From Desulfobacteraceae bacterium (lineage in GTDB: Bacteria; Desulfobacterota; Desulfobacteria; Desulfobacterales; Desulfosarcinaceae): 36,339 nucleotides of DNA. The DNA is taken from NCBI GenBank assembly GCA_013003715.1, contig JABDIN010000091.1:1-36339 (forward strand). The letters are read 5' to 3'. Position 1 is the stretch's first letter. Each line of letters opens with the position of its first letter. The notes beneath the pieces were generated by a model. The model saw only the letters and a list, made by a program, of their open reading frames with translations, made no database searches and had not been told where the DNA came from. The translations under genes and the position numbers were made by a program. Positions 24,336 to 33,942 of the stretch are shown one piece after another.

Positions 24336-27233
24336 ATGACCATTATGAAGCCACGCTTTTTTTCTCTATTTGTATCCCTCTTGGTGTTCACTGGTGTTTT
24401 GGCCGGCGGATGCACGAATACACCCTCGCTCCTAAAAGGGCTGTCCACCGGCGATCGGATTGACGCTGAAGCAGGGGCACCGGTATGGCCTCACCATGAC
24501 AGCGATTTACCGCCCGACCCGGATCTGACCTTCGGCCGGCTGGATAACGGATTCAGGTATGTCCTGATGCAAAATAAGGAACCGAAGGACAGAACCAGCA
24601 TGCACCTGAACATTCAGGTCGGATCCATGCACGAGACCGACACCGAGCAGGGTATGGCACATTTCCTTGAACATATGCTTTTTAACGGTTCGGAAAACTT
24701 TGCGCCGGGCGAGCTGGTCAAGTATTTTCAACGCATCGGTATGCAATTCGGACCGGATGCCAATGCTCACACCAGCTTTGACGAAACCGTTTATGATGTC
24801 GTGCTGCCGGACAGCGGAACGAAGAGTATCGAGGAGGGGTTGCAGGTCTTGAGAGATTACGCCGACGGCGCGCTCCTGCTGCAGTCTGAAATCGATCGGG
24901 AGCGCAGTGTTGTGATGGCGGAAATGCGGTCCCGGGATTCCGCTTCGTATCGTAACTTTGTGGCCTCGATGAAATTCCAGTTTCCGGAGCTACGTATTTC
25001 CCGGCGCCTGCCGATCGGCAGTGCCGAAACGCTTACAAAAATCAACCAGCCGGAAATGCGGCATTTTTATGATACATGGTACCGGCCGGATAAAATGGTC
25101 CTGGTCATGGTCGGCGACTTCGACACTGAAGCCACCATTCCCATCATCCGGAATATCATGTCCGGTATGAAGGCCGATACCCCCCCTCCGGTTGATGTCG
25201 AGGTGGGCACACTCCGTCACAAAGGGATAAAACCATTTCACCATTATGAACGGGAAATCGGTCAGACCACGGTGACCCTTCAGACCCTCACACTTGCGCC
25301 CAAACGGCCGGATTCGCTCTTTTCCCAGCAGAAAATGCTTCTGGCGGATATGGCCAACGCCATTGTTCAGAATCGACTGGACGCCATGCTTAAGAGAGAT
25401 GACACGCCGTTTACCTCCGCACGTATCGGATCGGGTTTGTTTTTACAACAGGTGGAGATCTCCAGATTAACCGCGGAATGTTCTCCGGACAAATACCGGT
25501 CTTCGCTGCTGGTTCTGGAGCAAACCCTGAGACAGGCCCTTACATACGGATTCCACTCGGCCGAATTGGCCCGGGTTCAAAAAGAGTACCTTTCCATGCT
25601 CGACAATGCGGAGAAAGAAGCGGCAACCCGCAATAGCAGTACCATCTCCCGTGCGATCATCCGGAATATAAACAGCCACACGGTAATGCAATCCCCCCAG
25701 CAGGAGAGAGAGATCTATTCACCCATCATCCGGTCCGTAACGATACCGCAACTCGTTCGGGCCTTCAAGGACGTCTGGAAGGACGACCACCGGCTGGTAA
25801 TGGTCACCGGCAATGCCCCATTGGATCCCGATGAAGATCGATCCAGAGAGTTGATTGCCGACGCATACAATGAGAGCCTTCAGACAGCTGTTCAACAATA
25901 CGAGGAAGCCGCGCCGGTGAATTTCCCCTATTTGCCCGTTCCTGATACACTGGGCCCTATCGCCGGGCGGCAACACATCAAGGATCTGGATATTCTACAG
26001 GTGGATTTCAAAAACGGTGTTCGGTTGAATGCCAAAAAGACGACTTTTAAGGACAACCAGGTGCTGGTCCGGGTGGTTTTCGGAAACGGGAAGTCGACGG
26101 AACCGTTGGAAAAACCCGGTTTGGCCGATCTCAGCATGTCGGTGTTCAATGAGAGCGGTCTGGGACGTCTCAGCATGGATGAACTCGATGTGGCCATGGC
26201 CGGGAAAGAGAGCCAGGTGGCGCTGGCCATACGTGAGAATCATTTTCTACTCAACGGGACAACGGTTACCGGAGAGATCGAATTAATGTTCCAATTGCTC
26301 TATGCCTATTTCCGGGACCCCGGTCTCAGACCCGAGGCATACCGGCTTTCCATGGACCGTTTTGAACAGGAATATCGCGAAATGACAAGATCCGTGGAAG
26401 GTGCGCTCAAACTCGATGTGTTTCAATTCCTGGCCGGTGGTGACAGCCGGTTCGGATATCCTTCCTGGGAGCGTTTCAAGGCCCTGACATTGGATGATAT
26501 CCGCCAATGGCTGATGCCGGCCATACAGAACCAGCCGGTTGAAATATCCGTGTGCGGTGATGTGGATTTGGACTTGCTGGTCGATGTTGTGGCCCGGTAT
26601 TTCGGCACCATGGACGTTCGTGTTTCGGACAACGCATCGACATCGCGGCCCGATCCCGCCTTTGCCGCCGGCCGCCATGAGGCCATAAACGTTGCGACCC
26701 GGATTCCGAAATCGCTGGTGGTGGTGGCTTATCCCACCGCTGATTTTTGGGACATCCGGCGCACCCGTCGTCTGAACGTGCTCGCCTCGGTATTGGATGA
26801 ACGGCTGAGGGTGCAGATCCGCGAGCGGCTTGGTGCGGCCTACTCGCCTTTTGCGTTTAACCGGTCCAGCCGAGCATACCAGGGATACGGCGCCCTTCAT
26901 GCCATGATCTTCGGTGATCCGGCCCAGGCAGAAATGCTCGTTGGGGAGGTCCGGGAAATCGCCAAAACGCTCGCTGCGGGCAGTCTTGGCCAGGAGGAGC
27001 TGGACCGGGCGTTGAAACCCACCCGGACAGAGATCCGGGACATGCGGCGCACCAACGAGTACTGGGTCAACAGTGTCCTGGCAGAGTCCAGGCGCAATCC
27101 CCGTCAATTGGACTGGAGTCGGTCCATCGTTCAGGATTACGAGGCCATATCCCTGGAAGAGATATCCGCGCTGGCGCGGCAATACTTTGTTGACGCCAAG
27201 GCGGCAACCATCATCGTGACACCCGGCGAGTGA
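24336..27233 (+). CDS. M16-family zinc metallopeptidase, lipoprotein
   Basis: A 965-residue protein with the inverted zinc motif HFLEH at 109-113 and the third ligand Glu189 in ERSVVMAE, 76 residues on, as in pitrilysin-type M16 enzymes. The second half (about 500-965) repeats the fold without the zinc motif but keeps the C-terminal R-Y type substrate site (ERLGAAYSPF). The layout and length match periplasmic PqqL-like proteases (about 930). A signal peptide with AGGC (Cys26) suggests a lipid-anchored form, though Ala at -3 is not ideal for a lipobox. Such enzymes degrade peptides in the envelope. The ATG at 24336 is 6 nt after AAGGAG; 13 further codons upstream lack a signal. It is 128 nt before resB and probably separate. 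Confidence 0.85.
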   Translation: MTIMKPRFFSLFVSLLVFTGVLAGGCTNTPSLLKGLSTGDRIDAEAGAPVWPHHDSDLPPDPDLTFGRLDNGFRYVLMQNKEPKDRTSMHLNIQVGSMHETDTEQGMAHFLEHMLFNGSENFAPGELVKYFQRIGMQFGPDANAHTSFDETVYDVVLPDSGTKSIEEGLQVLRDYADGALLLQSEIDRERSVVMAEMRSRDSASYRNFVASMKFQFPELRISRRLPIGSAETLTKINQPEMRHFYDTWYRPDKMVLVMVGDFDTEATIPIIRNIMSGMKADTPPPVDVEVGTLRHKGIKPFHHYEREIGQTTVTLQTLTLAPKRPDSLFSQQKMLLADMANAIVQNRLDAMLKRDDTPFTSARIGSGLFLQQVEISRLTAECSPDKYRSSLLVLEQTLRQALTYGFHSAELARVQKEYLSMLDNAEKEAATRNSSTISRAIIRNINSHTVMQSPQQEREIYSPIIRSVTIPQLVRAFKDVWKDDHRLVMVTGNAPLDPDEDRSRELIADAYNESLQTAVQQYEEAAPVNFPYLPVPDTLGPIAGRQHIKDLDILQVDFKNGVRLNAKKTTFKDNQVLVRVVFGNGKSTEPLEKPGLADLSMSVFNESGLGRLSMDELDVAMAGKESQVALAIRENHFLLNGTTVTGEIELMFQLLYAYFRDPGLRPEAYRLSMDRFEQEYREMTRSVEGALKLDVFQFLAGGDSRFGYPSWERFKALTLDDIRQWLMPAIQNQPVEISVCGDVDLDLLVDVVARYFGTMDVRVSDNASTSRPDPAFAAGRHEAINVATRIPKSLVVVAYPTADFWDIRRTRRLNVLASVLDERLRVQIRERLGAAYSPFAFNRSSRAYQGYGALHAMIFGDPAQAEMLVGEVREIAKTLAAGSLGQEELDRALKPTRTEIRDMRRTNEYWVNSVLAESRRNPRQLDWSRSIVQDYEAISLEEISALARQYFVDAKAATIIVTPGE

Positions 27234-27360
27234 TGAATCGCATGATTTTTCTCTTCACCCGTGATTGCCCCGGGGATGCAAACAACTCCTGTTGCCACTG
27301 AAATGACGATCTGCTATGGTCCATTCGTTTTATACGAATCGGAAAGGATTTGACCATCAC

Positions 27361-28809
27361 ATGAATCAGATAAAATCGGTTTCAGCGGGCTATTTCGACG
27401 GCGTCTGGAAACTGTTCGCATCATTGAAATTGACCATTGCCCTGCTGCTGTCCCTGGCCGCCACCTCTATCGTCGGGACGCTTATTCCCCAAAACCAGGA
27501 ACTCAAAGAATACTTTCAGGCGTTTGGCCCCTTCTTATTCCAGATCTTCGATGTTCTGGATATCTTTGACATGTACCATGCCTGGTGGTTTCAACTGCTG
27601 TTGTTGATGCTTGTGCTCAATATCACCGTGTGCTCCATCGATCGGCTCTCGGTGACCTGGAAAATCATTTTCCCGAAAGTGCCGAAGTTCAAGGCATCCC
27701 GGTTTATCAACAATCCGAATATGAAAGAGTTGAACATCCACAGGCAGCCCGATGATTTAAAATCGAAATATGAATCCGTCCTGAATCGGTTCTATTCTTA
27801 TACAAGCTTTGATCGAACCGACGACGGTATCATGCTGTTCGCTGAAAAAGGCCGATGGACCCGCCTGGGTGTGTACGCCGTTCATCTGAGCATCATCCTG
27901 CTGCTGGTCGGCGGCTTGATCGGTTCAAACTACGGATTCGAAGGTTTCGTAAACATCCCCGAAGGAGAATCCGCCGATCAAATCCGCCTGCGAAATTCCG
28001 GCAAAATCATTCCCCTCGGTTTCACCATCCGCTGTGATGATTTCAATATTACCCATTACAGGAACGGGGCGGTCCGGGAATGGCGGTCCAGTCTGTCCAT
28101 ATTGGAGGACGGCAAGCTTGTTTTCCAAAAAGATATCATCGTAAACGATCCCTTGCGATACAAAGGCATTAACATATTTCAGTCCAGCCTTGGTGAACTC
28201 GGCCCGGAGACATCAGGGGCCGCCGACGTGCACCCCATCAAACCGGGAGATGACATCATCCTGGACATCACCAGTACCGAATCCGGTATGAGCTACCGCA
28301 AGACAACGATCATCGGCCGGGAAGTAGCGATTCCCGAAGGATTAGGGACCTTTGTGGTGACGGAATACCGGCCGGATGCCCAATTCAGGGGACAGGTTGT
28401 CGGCGAGGCGATTGTCGGCATTCATAAAATGGATGGAGCCGATCCCGTGGAGATCTTGCTGCCCCTGCATTTTCCGGCATTCGATAAAATGCGGAAGGGA
28501 CAGGCCGTATTCTCAGTGGCTGAACAGACGATCGAGAAGTTTTCACCCGGATCCACACCGGAGATGCGGTACTACACCGGCCTTCAGGTTACCAACGATC
28601 CCGGGGTGTGGGTTGTCTACAGCGGATTTATGATGATCATCGCCGGTTGCATCATCACCTTTTTCATGTCTCATCAAAAAATGTGTGTTCATATCATTCC
28701 CAAGGAAGGCGGGAGTATCGTCCGCATATCCGGCACCGCAAATAAGAACAAACCGGGCATGTGGAAGAAGGTGGACCGCATTGCGGACGAGATCAGTCAG
28801 TTAACCTAA
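27361..28809 (+). CDS. resB: System II cytochrome c biogenesis protein ResB (Ccs1)
   Basis: A 482-residue membrane protein with the ResB order: a first helix pair with SLKLTIALLLSLAATSIVGTLIPQNQ (split over residues about 20-45), a second helix near 75-95, a third near 165-190 (VHLSIILLLVGGLIGSNYG), a long periplasmic domain, and a last helix near 415-435 (WVVYSGFMMIIAGCIITFF). With CcsA it forms the complex that exports haem and attaches it to CxxCH apocytochromes outside the membrane. The start at 27361 is chosen because residues before it (from 27316) do not look like the family. Its stop is 17 nt before the ccsA start. Confidence 0.88.
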   Translation: MNQIKSVSAGYFDGVWKLFASLKLTIALLLSLAATSIVGTLIPQNQELKEYFQAFGPFLFQIFDVLDIFDMYHAWWFQLLLLMLVLNITVCSIDRLSVTWKIIFPKVPKFKASRFINNPNMKELNIHRQPDDLKSKYESVLNRFYSYTSFDRTDDGIMLFAEKGRWTRLGVYAVHLSIILLLVGGLIGSNYGFEGFVNIPEGESADQIRLRNSGKIIPLGFTIRCDDFNITHYRNGAVREWRSSLSILEDGKLVFQKDIIVNDPLRYKGINIFQSSLGELGPETSGAADVHPIKPGDDIILDITSTESGMSYRKTTIIGREVAIPEGLGTFVVTEYRPDAQFRGQVVGEAIVGIHKMDGADPVEILLPLHFPAFDKMRKGQAVFSVAEQTIEKFSPGSTPEMRYYTGLQVTNDPGVWVVYSGFMMIIAGCIITFFMSHQKMCVHIIPKEGGSIVRISGTANKNKPGMWKKVDRIADEISQLT

Positions 28810-28826
28810 ATATTCAGGAAGCAAAA

Positions 28827-29687
28827 ATGGAAACCACCCAACTTGTCAGTCCATACATTCTTTCGGCCGTGACCTTTATATATGCGCTGGCCGCCGTCCT
28901 TTATATATTTTCGTGGATCTTCAAAACACCGGTTGCCGATCGGTGGGCGACCTGGGCGGCGGTGACCGGATGGGCCGGGAACACAGCGGGTATAATTCTC
29001 AGGTGGATAGAGTCCTACCGCGTGCTGGAGAGCGGTCACGCCCCTTTTTCGAACCTTTATGAATCCCTTATCTTTTTTTCCTGGACCATTATCACCCTAT
29101 ACCTCATTCTGGAAAGACGCACCGCAAATCGTGTGATCGGTGCGTTTTGCACACCCCTGGCATTCCTGGCGCTTGCCTATGCCTCGCTTTCACCGAATGT
29201 CAGCAGCCGTATTCAACCCCTGCTGCCGGCCTTGCAGAGCAATTGGTTGATCGCCCACGTGATGACCTGCTTTATCGGATATGCAGCGTTTGCCATCGCA
29301 TTCGGTGTCAGCCTCATGTACCTGCTAAAAAGCGGCAGCGGCGATTCGGAGGGGGCGATGATGCAGAAGCTGCCCGCACCTGCGGTACTGGATGACCTGA
29401 CCCACCAACTGGTGGTGTTCGGTTTTTTATTTCTTACCATCGGTATCATTACCGGGGCCGTGTGGGCCAACTCCGCCTGGGGGCGGTATTGGGGATGGGA
29501 TCCCAAAGAGACGTGGTCGTTGATTACCTGGTTGATTTATGCCGCGCTGCTGCATATGCGCCTGATGCGCGGATGGCAGGGCAGGCGCATCGCGATCATG
29601 TCCATTGTCGGATTCATGGCGGTTTTATTTACCTATTTCGGCGTTAACCTGCTACCGGGAATGCACAGCTACGGCGCGTCCGGTTAA
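28827..29687 (+). CDS. ccsA: System II cytochrome c biogenesis protein CcsA (ResC)
   Basis: A 286-residue membrane protein with about eight hydrophobic segments. The haem-handling WWD-type motif WGRYWGWDPKETWSL lies at 218-232, with candidate haem-ligand histidines at 144 (LIAHVMTCF), 243 (LLHMRL) and 280 (LPGMHSY). CcsA receives haem and, with ResB, ligates it to apocytochrome c. AGGAAG lies 5 nt before the ATG at 28827; the frame is open a further 22 codons into resB but those overlap codons are unlikely to be used. It sits directly upstream of the qrc genes, whose QrcA needs at least five covalent haems. Confidence 0.9.
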   Translation: METTQLVSPYILSAVTFIYALAAVLYIFSWIFKTPVADRWATWAAVTGWAGNTAGIILRWIESYRVLESGHAPFSNLYESLIFFSWTIITLYLILERRTANRVIGAFCTPLAFLALAYASLSPNVSSRIQPLLPALQSNWLIAHVMTCFIGYAAFAIAFGVSLMYLLKSGSGDSEGAMMQKLPAPAVLDDLTHQLVVFGFLFLTIGIITGAVWANSAWGRYWGWDPKETWSLITWLIYAALLHMRLMRGWQGRRIAIMSIVGFMAVLFTYFGVNLLPGMHSYGASG

Positions 29688-29697
29688 TGATTTTCTC

Positions 29698-29726
29698 TTG
29701 ACAAATCGGCTGTCTGTGGATACGTA
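29698..29726 (+). promoter_or_regulatory. Candidate promoter of the qrc operon
   Basis: A consensus TTGACA at 29698-29703, 11 nt past the ccsA stop, is followed after 17 nt by TACGTA, a poor -10. The 288-nt gap to qrcA is long enough for a separate promoter. Only the -35 is convincing. Confidence 0.25.
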
Positions 29727-29975
29727 ATCGCAAGCTCAATCCCTGCGAATTAATCCGAAAAAGCTTGTTTTTTGTTGTAATTAGAGGAAATTGCATGCAA
29801 GGACCGGCAACTGCGCAAATGGTCCGCCTGTCAATCGCAGGTAAAGGTATATGGGATCCGCTGTTCTGAGATACCGGTTGGGTTTCATGAATCCCGGACA
29901 TCACGGAAACGGTTCCATATAATTGCAGGATTTTCATTATCGCGTGAATACTAACTATGGTTTGACGGAGTTTCC

Positions 29976-30680
29976 ATGAGCGCTGTAGACGACAAGGTCA
30001 CGGACCTTACCCAGAACCCTGCGGACGATGCAGGGGAATCACCCCACCCACCCTCAGAATCCGAAGAAACCACCGGCGGCTCCATTCTGCTCTTTTTTAT
30101 ACTTGGTCTGGCCGCCAGTATGGTGATCGGCTGGGTTATCTTTCCCAAACTTCTTTACTCAGAAAAAAAACAACCCATCAACTTCAATCATGCGCTTCAT
30201 GTCAGCGAGGTGGATGATGAATGTGAAAGTTGTCACTTTTTTCGCGAGGACGGCAGTTTTTCGGGTATTCCGAAAAACGAACAATGCATCGACTGCCATG
30301 AAGAAGTTAATGGTGAAAGTGAAGACGAGGCGATTTTCGTCGAGGAATATATAGCCAAGGACCGTGAAGTGCCCTGGCTGGTTTATTCCCGGCAACCGGA
30401 TTGTGTCTTTTTCTCCCACAGTGCGCATGTGAACGGCGCCGATATGGAATGCGCCGAATGCCACGGGCATATCGGTGAGTCCGAAAAGTCCAGAGTTTAC
30501 GAGGAAAACCGGATTTCCGGATACAGCCGTGATATTTGGGGTAAAAACATCGCCGGTTTCAAAAGAAACAGCTGGGATCGAATGAAGATGGACGATTGTG
30601 CCGAATGTCATGCAGAGGCGGACGGGCATGACTCAAGTGTCCAGACCCAAAAGGATGCCTGTTTCGTATGCCATAAATAA
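29976..30680 (+). CDS. qrcA: Qrc complex multihaem cytochrome c subunit QrcA
   Basis: A 234-residue protein with one N-terminal membrane anchor (about residues 37-58) and a periplasmic haem domain. Five CxxCH sites are present: C83-H87, C104-H108, C159-H163, C208-H212 and C229-H233. A further lone Cys143 in PDCVFFSHSAH, with His148 and His151, sits where an atypical sixth haem could be held. In Desulfovibrio the Qrc complex takes electrons from type I cytochrome c3, reduced by periplasmic hydrogenases and formate dehydrogenases, into menaquinone; QrcA is the entry cytochrome. Position as first gene before the Tat-type QrcB, QrcC and QrcD supports the call. GGAG lies 5 nt before the ATG. Confidence 0.88.
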   Translation: MSAVDDKVTDLTQNPADDAGESPHPPSESEETTGGSILLFFILGLAASMVIGWVIFPKLLYSEKKQPINFNHALHVSEVDDECESCHFFREDGSFSGIPKNEQCIDCHEEVNGESEDEAIFVEEYIAKDREVPWLVYSRQPDCVFFSHSAHVNGADMECAECHGHIGESEKSRVYEENRISGYSRDIWGKNIAGFKRNSWDRMKMDDCAECHAEADGHDSSVQTQKDACFVCHK

Positions 30681-30783
30681 TTCGAAGGCTTTATCATTCA
30701 GCATATCAACTAAAAGCTAAATTCAATGCGGATTAACGCGTTGGGCGGACCATGGGAAAAGGCCGAGCTAAGGGGAAGAATAG

Positions 30784-33009
30784 ATGAAAATTGACAGAAG
30801 AGGTTTTTTGTCGTTTGCAATTGGTGGTGCTGCCGGTACGGCTCTTTCACCTTTGCCGTGGAAATTAATGGATGATGCGTCTATCTGGTCACAGAACTGG
30901 GCGTGGACGCCGGTTCCGGCGGACGGCGCAGTCACCTATGAGAACTCCACATGCACACTCTGTCCGGGAGGCTGCGGCATCACGGTAAGAAAAGTCGAAG
31001 GCAGGGCTGTCAAGATCGAAGGCACCAAGGGGCATCCCGTGAACGACGGCGGTATTTGTATCCTTGGTCTTTCCGGGCTACAATTGCTTTACGGGCCCAC
31101 CAGGGTGGCGTCGCCATTGAAACGCATCGGAGAACGCGGTGACGGCAAGTGGCAAAAAATAACCTGGGATCAGGCCATTTCCGAGGTGTCGGCAAAGCTC
31201 GCCGAGGTGCGGGCAGCCGGAAATTCCCATGCGCTCGGCGCCATCACCGGGCCTGACCGGGGAACCGTTTCCGGCCTGCTGGAGCGGTTTCTGCTGGTTT
31301 ACGGCAGCGCTAATTTTGTACGCACGCCAACCATGATGGACAATTTCGAACATGTTCTTTATCTCACCCAGGGCGTCGAGGCAACGGCCGGATTCGACAT
31401 CGAAAACGCCGATCTCGTGCTGAGCTTCGGCAGCGGCATCATCGAAGGATGGGGATCGCCGGTGCGGATGTTCAAGGCGAACGCCCGTCTGGTGGAGAAC
31501 GGGGCCGACGTTTTTCAAATCGAGTCCCGCCTGTCCAACACCGCTGCCAAATCCAAACACTGGGTGCCGATTAACCCGGGGACCGAGGCGGACCTGGCCC
31601 TCGGTCTCGCTCACATCATCATTGGCAAGGGCTTGTTTGATTACAATTTCGTTTCAACCCATGCCCATGGATTTGAAGCCTTCAAACAATTGGTGCAGAC
31701 CCGATATACGCCTGCCGTTGTGTCCGAGAAGACCGGCGTCGCCCCTGGAAAAATCGAGGAGATGGCCGTCAAGTTCGCCCGTGCCGCAAAACCGCTGGCG
31801 ATTTGCGGGCGCGGGAAAGGCAGCGCGCCGGGCGGCCTCAAGGAATTTCTCGCCGTTCATATGCTCAATGCACTGGCCGGCAGTGTGAATCGGCAAGGGG
31901 GCGTGCTTCAGATGCCCCCGCCGGATTACATCAGGTGGACGGAGCCGGTAACGGACGAATTGGCCGCAGAGGGACTGAGGAAAGGCCGTCTGGACGGCGC
32001 CGGCAGTGATCAGTTCCCCAGCTCCCGGCACCTGCTGAACCGGTTTATCGCCGCCGCAGCCGAGGATGCAACCGCCGCACCACAGGTACTCCTGGTTGCC
32101 GGCGCCAACCCGTATTACACGTTCCCGGGGACGCAGGTGGTCAAAAAAGCCTTTGATAATATACCCTACATCGTCAGTTTCTCCTCGTACATGGATGAAA
32201 CCGCGATGAACGCGGACATTATTCTCCCCAACCATGTCAACCTCGAACGGTATGAGGACGTTCCGGTGATCGCCGGCCTGTCCAAACCGGTGGTGGGACT
32301 CTCCAAACCGGTTGTGGCGCCGCAATTGAACACCCGGCATATCGGCGACACCATCATCCGTATCGCCAAGGCCATGGGCGGCCATATTGCCGGTGCGTTT
32401 GAATGGGATGATTATCAGGCCTGCCTGGAGGAGACCCTGTCGGATAAATGGGATGCCTTGTCCGGATCCTGCATCTGGGTGGATGACGCCTATGCACCGC
32501 CGGCACCTGATCAGGCGTTTAACACCTACTCCTCCAAATTCGAATTTAACGCCGGCCAGACACAGAAAGCCTTGAACGCCGACAATCCGCTGCCCGAAGG
32601 CAACACGGCGGAATACACACTCACCCTGATACCGTTTGACGCCATGAGACTTGCCAACGGATATATCGGCAACCCGCCGTTCATGACCAAGATTGTTGCG
32701 GACACCGTCATGAAGCGGAAAGACGGTTTTATTGAAATCAATCCGGTGACCGCCGGGAAACTGGGGGTAAAACAGGGACAGCGTGTGACCTTGAGCACAC
32801 CGGTGGGGGAGGCCAAGGTCCGTGTGAATATTTTCGAAGGGATCAAACCGGACATTGTGGCCATACCCAGAGGTCTCGGGCATACGGCTTACGACGAGTA
32901 TCTTGCCGGTAAAGGCGTTAACGTCAATGAACTCCTGGGCACGGTCGAAGACCCGGCTTCAGGACATGACGCAGCTTGGGGAATTCGCGCGAAGCTGACC
33001 ACGGCCTAA
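30784..33009 (+). CDS. qrcB: Qrc complex molybdopterin-oxidoreductase-like subunit QrcB
   Basis: A 741-residue member of the molybdopterin oxidoreductase superfamily. It starts with a twin-arginine signal (DRRGFLSFAIGG), so it is exported folded. An iron-sulfur site CTLCPGGC with Cys57, Cys60, Cys64 and Cys92 follows, then the large MopB domains and a C-terminal molydopterin-dinucleotide-binding-like domain (GFIEINPVTAGKLGVKQGQRV). In the characterised Desulfovibrio QrcB the molybdenum cofactor is absent and the subunit is structural/electron-transferring; I assume the same here. A 21-bp imperfect tandem duplication (32275-32316) encodes GLSKPVV twice. GGGGAAG precedes the ATG. It is the largest gene of the operon. 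Confidence 0.9.
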   Translation: MKIDRRGFLSFAIGGAAGTALSPLPWKLMDDASIWSQNWAWTPVPADGAVTYENSTCTLCPGGCGITVRKVEGRAVKIEGTKGHPVNDGGICILGLSGLQLLYGPTRVASPLKRIGERGDGKWQKITWDQAISEVSAKLAEVRAAGNSHALGAITGPDRGTVSGLLERFLLVYGSANFVRTPTMMDNFEHVLYLTQGVEATAGFDIENADLVLSFGSGIIEGWGSPVRMFKANARLVENGADVFQIESRLSNTAAKSKHWVPINPGTEADLALGLAHIIIGKGLFDYNFVSTHAHGFEAFKQLVQTRYTPAVVSEKTGVAPGKIEEMAVKFARAAKPLAICGRGKGSAPGGLKEFLAVHMLNALAGSVNRQGGVLQMPPPDYIRWTEPVTDELAAEGLRKGRLDGAGSDQFPSSRHLLNRFIAAAAEDATAAPQVLLVAGANPYYTFPGTQVVKKAFDNIPYIVSFSSYMDETAMNADIILPNHVNLERYEDVPVIAGLSKPVVGLSKPVVAPQLNTRHIGDTIIRIAKAMGGHIAGAFEWDDYQACLEETLSDKWDALSGSCIWVDDAYAPPAPDQAFNTYSSKFEFNAGQTQKALNADNPLPEGNTAEYTLTLIPFDAMRLANGYIGNPPFMTKIVADTVMKRKDGFIEINPVTAGKLGVKQGQRVTLSTPVGEAKVRVNIFEGIKPDIVAIPRGLGHTAYDEYLAGKGVNVNELLGTVEDPASGHDAAWGIRAKLTTA

Positions 33010-33028
33010 ATTATAGAATGAGGTTCTG

Positions 33029-33862
33029 ATGAAACAAGCGCAAAAAGAGCATACCACCAAAAGATATGGAATGGTCATCGACCTGGACAAGTGCACGGGA
33101 TGCGGCTCCTGCATGGTGGCCTGCATGTCGGAAAACAACGTGCCGTTCAAAACCGATGAATCGAACAAGCTGGACAGTATCACCTGGATGCAGGTGTACA
33201 AGCTCACCAATGGCAAATCCTACCCGAATACCGAGATCTGCTATTTACCCAGGCCCTGTCAGCATTGTGCCGGAAAACATGAAGGGCATTCTCCCTGTGT
33301 GTCGGTCTGTCCGGCCACGGCCACGGATTACAGCAAGGAAACCGGTATTGTGAGCCAGATCTACACCCGTTGCTTTGGTTGCCGCTACTGCATGGGGGCC
33401 TGCCCCTACCATGCCCGGTATTTCAACTGGTGGGATCCGGTATGGCCCGAGGGCATGGAAAAATACCTGAGCCCCGACGTGTCGCCCCGGATGCGCGGTA
33501 TCGTCGAGAAATGCAGTTTCTGTTTCCACCGCTATCAATTGGCCAGGAACAAAGTGTACCTGGAAGGCCGAAAGGACCTGGATGAAGACGAATACCAGAC
33601 GGCCTGCACCCAGGCATGTCCGGCCGGCGCCATCAAGTTCGGCGATCTGTACAATCCCGAACACGAAGTGCACCGGATCGCACAACCCGACATGCAACAC
33701 GGCGGCCGTCCCCAAAACCCGCATGTGTTCAGGCTCCTGGAAAGATTGGGCACCAATACCAAGGTCTATTACATGTCCGAGCGCCGGTGGGTCAGGAAAG
33801 CCGGTGATAATTATCTGCCCGGAGAATTCGAAAACCCCGGCGCAGTGGCCGGTTCGCATTAG
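33029..33862 (+). CDS. qrcC: Qrc complex iron-sulfur subunit QrcC
   Basis: A 277-residue ferredoxin-like protein with sixteen cysteines in four groups: C22/C25/C28/C32, C77/C80/C90/C94, C115/C118/C121/C125 and C162/C165/C193/C197. This is the four-cluster arrangement of PsrB/NrfC/DmsB-type electron-wiring subunits. It has no signal peptide of its own and would be exported with Tat-bearing QrcB. It passes electrons between QrcA/QrcB and the membrane subunit. It starts 19 nt after the qrcB stop with TGAGG upstream. Which group might hold a 3Fe-4S cluster cannot be told from the Cys count. Confidence 0.9.
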   Translation: MKQAQKEHTTKRYGMVIDLDKCTGCGSCMVACMSENNVPFKTDESNKLDSITWMQVYKLTNGKSYPNTEICYLPRPCQHCAGKHEGHSPCVSVCPATATDYSKETGIVSQIYTRCFGCRYCMGACPYHARYFNWWDPVWPEGMEKYLSPDVSPRMRGIVEKCSFCFHRYQLARNKVYLEGRKDLDEDEYQTACTQACPAGAIKFGDLYNPEHEVHRIAQPDMQHGGRPQNPHVFRLLERLGTNTKVYYMSERRWVRKAGDNYLPGEFENPGAVAGSH

Positions 33863-33942
33863 CGGATATACCGGATACGACAACCGGATTTGACGGACGG
33901 ATAACAATACAACCCTCTTACCTCTTGAGGAGATAGCTATTT

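Noticed and set aside
32275-32316. 21-bp tandem duplication in qrcB (GLSKPVV twice)
   Set aside because: The two units differ at four bases and the reading frame and family pattern are intact, so it looks like an old, harmless feature rather than a recent event.
31654-32883. 409-codon open frame on the minus strand
   Set aside because: Antisense to qrcB, which is a clear family member; the reverse frame has no recognisable domain or ribosome binding site.
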